A DNA stretch of 64,000 nucleotides from Celeribacter litoreus (GTDB lineage: Bacteria > Pseudomonadota > Alphaproteobacteria > Rhodobacterales > Rhodobacteraceae). Each line of letters begins with the position of its first letter. The first letter of the stretch is position 1. Below, piece by piece: positions 59,964-64,000 of the stretch. Both the position numbers and the translations under genes were made by a program. Location: assembly GCF_020165855.1 (NCBI RefSeq), contig NZ_JAIUFY010000011.1, positions 62,001 to 126,000 on the forward strand, in the 5' to 3' direction. Under the pieces are notes generated by a model, which searched no databases, was not told the DNA's origin, and saw only the letters and a list, made by a program, of their open reading frames with translations.

Positions 59964-61247
59964 ATGGCGAAGGAAACCGGTGACACGGAAGGCCGCCGAC
60001 CGGACACCCACGCCATGTTGCGCCATTTCGTTGGGACAGCTTTCGCTTTCGATAAGCCAGACAAGGTTGCGGTTGCTGTTTCTGGTGGCGGCGACTCGAT
60101 GGCGTTGCTGCATCTCATGGCAGAGTGGGCCTCGGAGGAAGGCGTTCGGCTAAAAGTCGTGACGGTAAACCATGGTCTTCGATCTGAAGCTGCTGAAGAG
60201 GCTCGTTTCGTCGCAGAAGTTTCGAAACGTCTTCAACTACAGCACACCACGCTCAACTGGACAGGTTACACAGGCAGCGGGAATTTGCAGGATGCGGCCC
60301 GCCGCGCACGCTATCGTCTCATGGCGGATTGGGCGAAAGCGGAGGGGATTTCCACAATCGCTCTGGCGCACACGGCGGATGATCAGGCCGAGACATTCTT
60401 TATGCGCCTTGCACGCGCGTCCGGTATCGACGGGCTCACAGGGATGCAGCGTCGTCGTAGCGCGGAGGGAATCACATGGGTGCGGCCCTTGCTCCTACAG
60501 GAGCGGGCGGAACTCCGGGATTATCTGCGCGACATTCGCGAACCTTGGGTCGACGATCCGACGAATGATGATGAGGCCTATGAGCGTGTTCGCGTCCGCA
60601 AGGCTATGGTCGAGCTAAACAAACTCGGGATTGATATGCATGTGGTCGGACGGGTGATGGATCATCTCGGCCACGTCCGTTCGGCGCTCGATTTTGCGAC
60701 TCACGATCACGCTCTTTCCTGCGTGCGCGAGGAAAAGGGCGATTTGATTATTGATCGGCGACGCTTTGCTGAAGCCGCACCGGAGATCAATCGTCGCCTC
60801 ATCGCGCAGGCCCTGCGGTGGATTGCCTCTGCTGAGTATGGCCCGCGCGGGATGAAGCTTCAGGAATTTCTGTCCGCCATGATGCGCGGTCGTGATGCGA
60901 CACTCCATGGGGTTCGCTTGCTCGGGGGGAAGGCCAGCTTTCGCCTCACGCGTGAATATGCCGCCGTGTCAAACACTCGAGTGCCCCTGGGTGAACTCTG
61001 GGATGGGCGATGGATTGTTGAAGGTTCTGAAAATATGGACTTTTACGTCCGTGCCTTGGGCGAAGACGGGCTTCTTCAGTTAGGCGAAAGACCCGAATCC
61101 GCGCCGCCGCGTGAGGTGCTCAAGGCCTCTCCAGCCGTATTTCAGGGGAATACGTTGATCTCGGCACCCTTGGCAGAACACGGTTTCGCGACGGCTCGCC
61201 TTATCCATCCTGAAAACGGGTTCTATACTTCGCTTTTATCGCATTGA
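59964..61247 (+). CDS. tilS: tRNA(Ile)-lysidine synthase
   Basis: A 427-residue TilS. The PP-loop SGGGDS is at 40-45; VNHGLRSEAAEEA and LAHTADDQAETFFMRLARAS are the family core. It makes lysidine in the CAU anticodon of a minor tRNA-Ile. ATG 59964 has GAGG nine bases upstream; GTG 59955 is less likely. It sits between cpoB and ftsH. Confidence 0.93.
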   Translation: MAKETGDTEGRRPDTHAMLRHFVGTAFAFDKPDKVAVAVSGGGDSMALLHLMAEWASEEGVRLKVVTVNHGLRSEAAEEARFVAEVSKRLQLQHTTLNWTGYTGSGNLQDAARRARYRLMADWAKAEGISTIALAHTADDQAETFFMRLARASGIDGLTGMQRRRSAEGITWVRPLLLQERAELRDYLRDIREPWVDDPTNDDEAYERVRVRKAMVELNKLGIDMHVVGRVMDHLGHVRSALDFATHDHALSCVREEKGDLIIDRRRFAEAAPEINRRLIAQALRWIASAEYGPRGMKLQEFLSAMMRGRDATLHGVRLLGGKASFRLTREYAAVSNTRVPLGELWDGRWIVEGSENMDFYVRALGEDGLLQLGERPESAPPREVLKASPAVFQGNTLISAPLAEHGFATARLIHPENGFYTSLLSH

Positions 61248-61331
61248 ACTCGGGGCGGGGATGCCTATTTTAGGTAGAAAGCTGCGCGTGGAGTCTCTCT
61301 GCGCGCCGAGACTATTTCGAGGAGATCCCCG

Positions 61332-63248
61332 TTGGGCAATGCGCGTAATCTCGCCTTCTGGCTCGTGCTCTTGATGTTGGTGCTGGCCCTGTTTCAGGTG
61401 CTGGGCGGCAACCAAAGCACGATGTCGTCTGAAGTCGTATCCTATTCCGAATTCATGTCGAAGGTTGACGACGGCACCGTCTCGTCAGTCGATATTGATG
61501 GCGAAAAGGTCTATTTCATTGGCGAGGACAGCCGCCGCAAATACACGATCAATCCGGGCGATGAGAGTCTTGTCTCTGAACTCCTCTCCAAAAATGTGAC
61601 CGTCGAAGGACGTCCTCAGGAAGAAAGCGGCTTCATGCCCTTCCTGATCTCTTTCCTGCCGATCTTCCTGATCATCGGTGTGTGGATCTATTTCATGAAC
61701 CGCATGCAGGGCGGCGGCAAAGGCGGGGCGATGGGCTTTGGCAAGTCGCGCGCAAAGCTGCTGACCGAAAAGCAGGGCCGTGTGACGTTTGACGACGTTG
61801 CCGGTATCGACGAGGCCAAAGAGGAACTCGAAGAAATCGTGGAATTCCTGCGCAACCCGCAGAAATTCTCCGCGCTTGGCGGCAAGATTCCAAAAGGCGC
61901 TCTGCTTGTTGGCCCTCCTGGCACCGGTAAAACCCTTTTGGCTCGTGCGATTGCGGGTGAAGCAGGCGTTCCGTTCTTCACGATCTCCGGTTCTGACTTC
62001 GTCGAAATGTTCGTCGGTGTCGGTGCATCGCGTGTGCGCGACATGTTCGAGCAGGCGAAAAAGAACGCACCGTGTATCGTCTTTATTGATGAGATCGACG
62101 CCGTCGGTCGTCACCGTGGCGCAGGCTATGGCGGTGGGAACGACGAGCGTGAACAAACGCTCAACCAGTTGCTCGTCGAGATGGACGGCTTTGAGGCCAA
62201 CGAAGGCGTGATCATCGTCGCTGCGACCAACCGTCGTGACGTGCTTGACCCGGCCCTTCTGCGTCCTGGCCGCTTTGACCGTCAGGTCACTGTGCCGAAC
62301 CCGGATATCAAAGGCCGTGAGAAAATCCTCAACGTGCACGCACGCAAAGTGCCGCTCGGCCCGAATGTGGACCTGCGTATCATCGCGCGCGGTACTCCAG
62401 GCTTCTCCGGTGCTGACCTCGCGAACCTTGTGAACGAAGCCGCACTTATGGCCGCTCGGATCGGTCGCCGCCAGGTGACGATGGACGATTTCGAACAGGC
62501 GAAAGACAAAGTGATGATGGGTGCGGAGCGCCGCTCCATGGTGCTGACGGATGAGCAGAAAGAGAAAACTGCCTATCACGAAGCTGGCCACGCGATTGTT
62601 GGTCTGAAACTGCCTAAATGCGATCCGGTCTATAAAGCGACGATCATTCCGCGCGGTGGTGCGCTTGGCATGGTGATGAGCCTGCCGGAGATGGACAAGC
62701 TTCAGATGTTCAAAGACGAAGCCCATCAGCGCATTGCAATGACGATGGCAGGTAAGGCCGCCGAAATCTTCAAATACGGTCCGGACGAAGTGTCCTCGGG
62801 ACCGGTTGGAGACATTCAGCAGGCATCTCAACTCGCCCGTGCCATGGTTATGCGTTACGGCATGTCTGACAAAGTAGGTAACGTTGATTACGCAGAGGCC
62901 GCTGAAGGCTATCAGGGTAACACAACGGGCCTCTCTGTTTCGGCGCACACCAAAGAGCTGATCGAAGAAGAGGTGAAAACCTTTATCGAGGACGGCTACA
63001 ATCAGGCCTACCAGATCATCTCCGAGAATGCGGATGAGTTCGAACGCCTCGCACAGGGTCTTCTCGAATACGAAACCTTGACGGGCGAAGAGATTAAACG
63101 GGTGATGGCCGGTGAGCCGCCGCATGGCGGCGATGATGACGGTGCATCAGGGACATCGGATGATGACACCGCGTCGATCACCGCGATCCCGAAAACAAAG
63201 AAGAAACCGAAATCTGATGGCGGAATGGAACCCACACCGTCGTCTTAA
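61332..63248 (+). CDS. ftsH: ATP-dependent zinc metalloprotease FtsH
   Basis: A 638-residue membrane AAA+ protease. Two membrane helices (about 5-24 and 103-122) flank a periplasmic domain. Walker A GPPGTGKT is at 194-201, the second region of homology follows ([17 protein letters not shown]), and the zinc site HEAGH is at 416-420. The start is TTG, with GAGGAGA upstream. It degrades misfolded membrane proteins and some regulators. The C-terminal 35 residues are acidic then basic. Confidence 0.96.
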   Translation: MGNARNLAFWLVLLMLVLALFQVLGGNQSTMSSEVVSYSEFMSKVDDGTVSSVDIDGEKVYFIGEDSRRKYTINPGDESLVSELLSKNVTVEGRPQEESGFMPFLISFLPIFLIIGVWIYFMNRMQGGGKGGAMGFGKSRAKLLTEKQGRVTFDDVAGIDEAKEELEEIVEFLRNPQKFSALGGKIPKGALLVGPPGTGKTLLARAIAGEAGVPFFTISGSDFVEMFVGVGASRVRDMFEQAKKNAPCIVFIDEIDAVGRHRGAGYGGGNDEREQTLNQLLVEMDGFEANEGVIIVAATNRRDVLDPALLRPGRFDRQVTVPNPDIKGREKILNVHARKVPLGPNVDLRIIARGTPGFSGADLANLVNEAALMAARIGRRQVTMDDFEQAKDKVMMGAERRSMVLTDEQKEKTAYHEAGHAIVGLKLPKCDPVYKATIIPRGGALGMVMSLPEMDKLQMFKDEAHQRIAMTMAGKAAEIFKYGPDEVSSGPVGDIQQASQLARAMVMRYGMSDKVGNVDYAEAAEGYQGNTTGLSVSAHTKELIEEEVKTFIEDGYNQAYQIISENADEFERLAQGLLEYETLTGEEIKRVMAGEPPHGGDDDGASGTSDDDTASITAIPKTKKKPKSDGGMEPTPSS

Positions 63249-63264
63249 TCGGATATGAATTCTG

Positions 63265-63297
63265 AAGGCCGTGCTCGTTTGAGTGCGGTCTTTTTTT
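63265..63297 (+). terminator. Terminator after ftsH
   Basis: AAGGCCGTGCTC pairs with GAGTGCGGTC plus TT, with three wobble pairs, loop GTTT, followed by seven T. Confidence 0.8.
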
Positions 63298-63320
63298 GCA
63301 AGACTGAGGAGGAGGCTCAT

Positions 63321-64000
63321 ATGAGCGACTGGAGCCCAACGGATTATGCCCAATATTACGATCTGCGTCTTTTGCCGGCGCGCGACCTACTAACTGCGGT
63401 GGGAGATCTGCCCGAGGGGCGCATTCTTGATCTCGGGTGTGGCTCTGGCGGCGTCGGGCATCTGTTCAAAGAACAGTTCCCCGGGCGCACGATCGATGGC
63501 ATCGAAAATTCGCCGGCCATGCGCGAAGCCGCGCAGGCAACTGGGGTTTATAATTCCGTCGAGGACGGCGATCTCGCAGCCCATGATCTCGGCACCGAGA
63601 ATGCGTTGATCTTCACTAACGCGGCGCTGAACTGGGTGAAAGATCACCGCTCTGTTTTGCCGCGGATTGTCGAGCATCTCGTGCCAGGTGGCTGGTTCGC
63701 AATGCAGGTGCCGTCTCAACACGAAGCTCCGTCGCATGCGCTCGCACGCGACGTCGCGACTAAGATGGACCCTGAAGCATTCCCCGATGCGGACGCAAAC
63801 TCGAATGTCCTGCCGCCGCGCAGTTATGCGAGCATGCTAGCACCTTTCGGTGACGTGCGTGTCTGGATGACGGAATACATGCAGGAACTCACCGCACCGT
63901 TCGGACATCCAGTTCGCCACTTCACACAGGCGACTTATCTGCGCCCGTATCTGAACCATTTCGAGGCTCAGGGACGTCTCGATGATTACGTGAAGGCCTA
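63321..64000 (+). CDS. tam: Trans-aconitate 2-methyltransferase, N-terminal part (runs off the right edge)
   Basis: The frame starts at ATG 63321, preceded by GGAGGAGG, and is still open at the window end (226 codons seen). It is a SAM-dependent class I methyltransferase with RILDLGCGSGGVGHLF and, near the end, TTYLRPYLNHF-like sequence. MSDWSPTDYAQYYDLRLLPA and FTNAALNWVKDH match Tam, which methylates trans-aconitate that forms from the TCA intermediate. The C-terminal end lies outside. Confidence 0.85.
   Translation, partial: MSDWSPTDYAQYYDLRLLPARDLLTAVGDLPEGRILDLGCGSGGVGHLFKEQFPGRTIDGIENSPAMREAAQATGVYNSVEDGDLAAHDLGTENALIFTNAALNWVKDHRSVLPRIVEHLVPGGWFAMQVPSQHEAPSHALARDVATKMDPEAFPDADANSNVLPPRSYASMLAPFGDVRVWMTEYMQELTAPFGHPVRHFTQATYLRPYLNHFEAQGRLDDYVKA

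Noticed and set aside
61485-63125. A 546-codon open frame antisense to ftsH
   Set aside because: Same reason: shadow of a conserved gene. Other long shadows (16166-18205, 18742-20487, 21437-23170, 52550-54673) were dropped likewise, keeping only the aroQ part of the last.
1-64000. tRNA or rRNA genes, CRISPR arrays, insertion sequences
   Set aside because: None found by eye: no cloverleaf-like segments with CCA-type ends, no regular spaced repeats, no transposase or terminal inverted repeats. Short or divergent tRNAs could be missed without a covariance search.

Overview
This 64 kb window is chromosomal sequence from an alphaproteobacterium, most likely a marine member of the Rhodobacteraceae (roseobacter group). 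The evidence is the gene content (tmm, tdm, dmmDABC, mgs/mgd and gmaS together), the tol-pal-cpoB-tilS-ftsH and ruvCAB orders, the GC-rich coding bias and short intergenic gaps. The species cannot be named from the sequence alone. No CRISPR array, insertion sequence, prophage, rRNA or tRNA gene was seen.

Positions 1-27.9 kb hold a nearly complete pathway for stripping all methyl groups from trimethylamine (TMA). Tmm (minus strand, 4141-5484) oxidises TMA to TMAO. Tdm (1672-4044) splits TMAO into dimethylamine and formaldehyde. DmmDABC (23085-26897) demethylates dimethylamine to methylamine. GmaS (10780-12096), MgsABC (7799-10716) and MgdABCD (13230-18263) carry methylamine through gamma-glutamylmethylamide and N-methylglutamate back to glutamate. 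FolD and PurU turn the folate-bound C1 unit into formate, which the formate dehydrogenase at the left edge (alpha-subunit end, FdhD, FdsD) can oxidise to CO2. Each demethylation step has its own GcvT-type folate-binding module. The cluster also carries four regulators (XRE-cupin, GlxA/AraC, GntR/FCD, TetR), an Amt-family transporter followed by a 58-residue one-helix membrane protein, and an SMR efflux protein. A substrate-binding-protein homologue that cannot have a signal peptide is probably a cytoplasmic sensor.

Positions 28-42.4 kb are mixed: a sucrose-phosphorylase-like GH13 enzyme, truA, the ycjX-ycjF pair, a gene whose signal-peptide region seems shifted at an eight-base homopolymer, a group III truncated haemoglobin, ileS, xerC-DUF484, a FkbM methyltransferase/glycosyltransferase fusion and a small transaldolase.

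Positions 42.4-64 kb are mostly core genes: priA, a YeeE/YedE transporter, an MFS transporter, msrA, prmA, ruvCAB, aroQ, thpR, the ybgC-tolQRAB-pal-cpoB envelope cluster, tilS, ftsH and the start of tam. The points most worth following are the signal-less binding protein with its XRE-cupin partner, the ATTGGTC-type motif shared by the tmm, gntR and amt control regions, the amt/small-membrane-protein pair, the MgdB subunit lacking the usual zinc cysteines, and the homopolymer frameshift.
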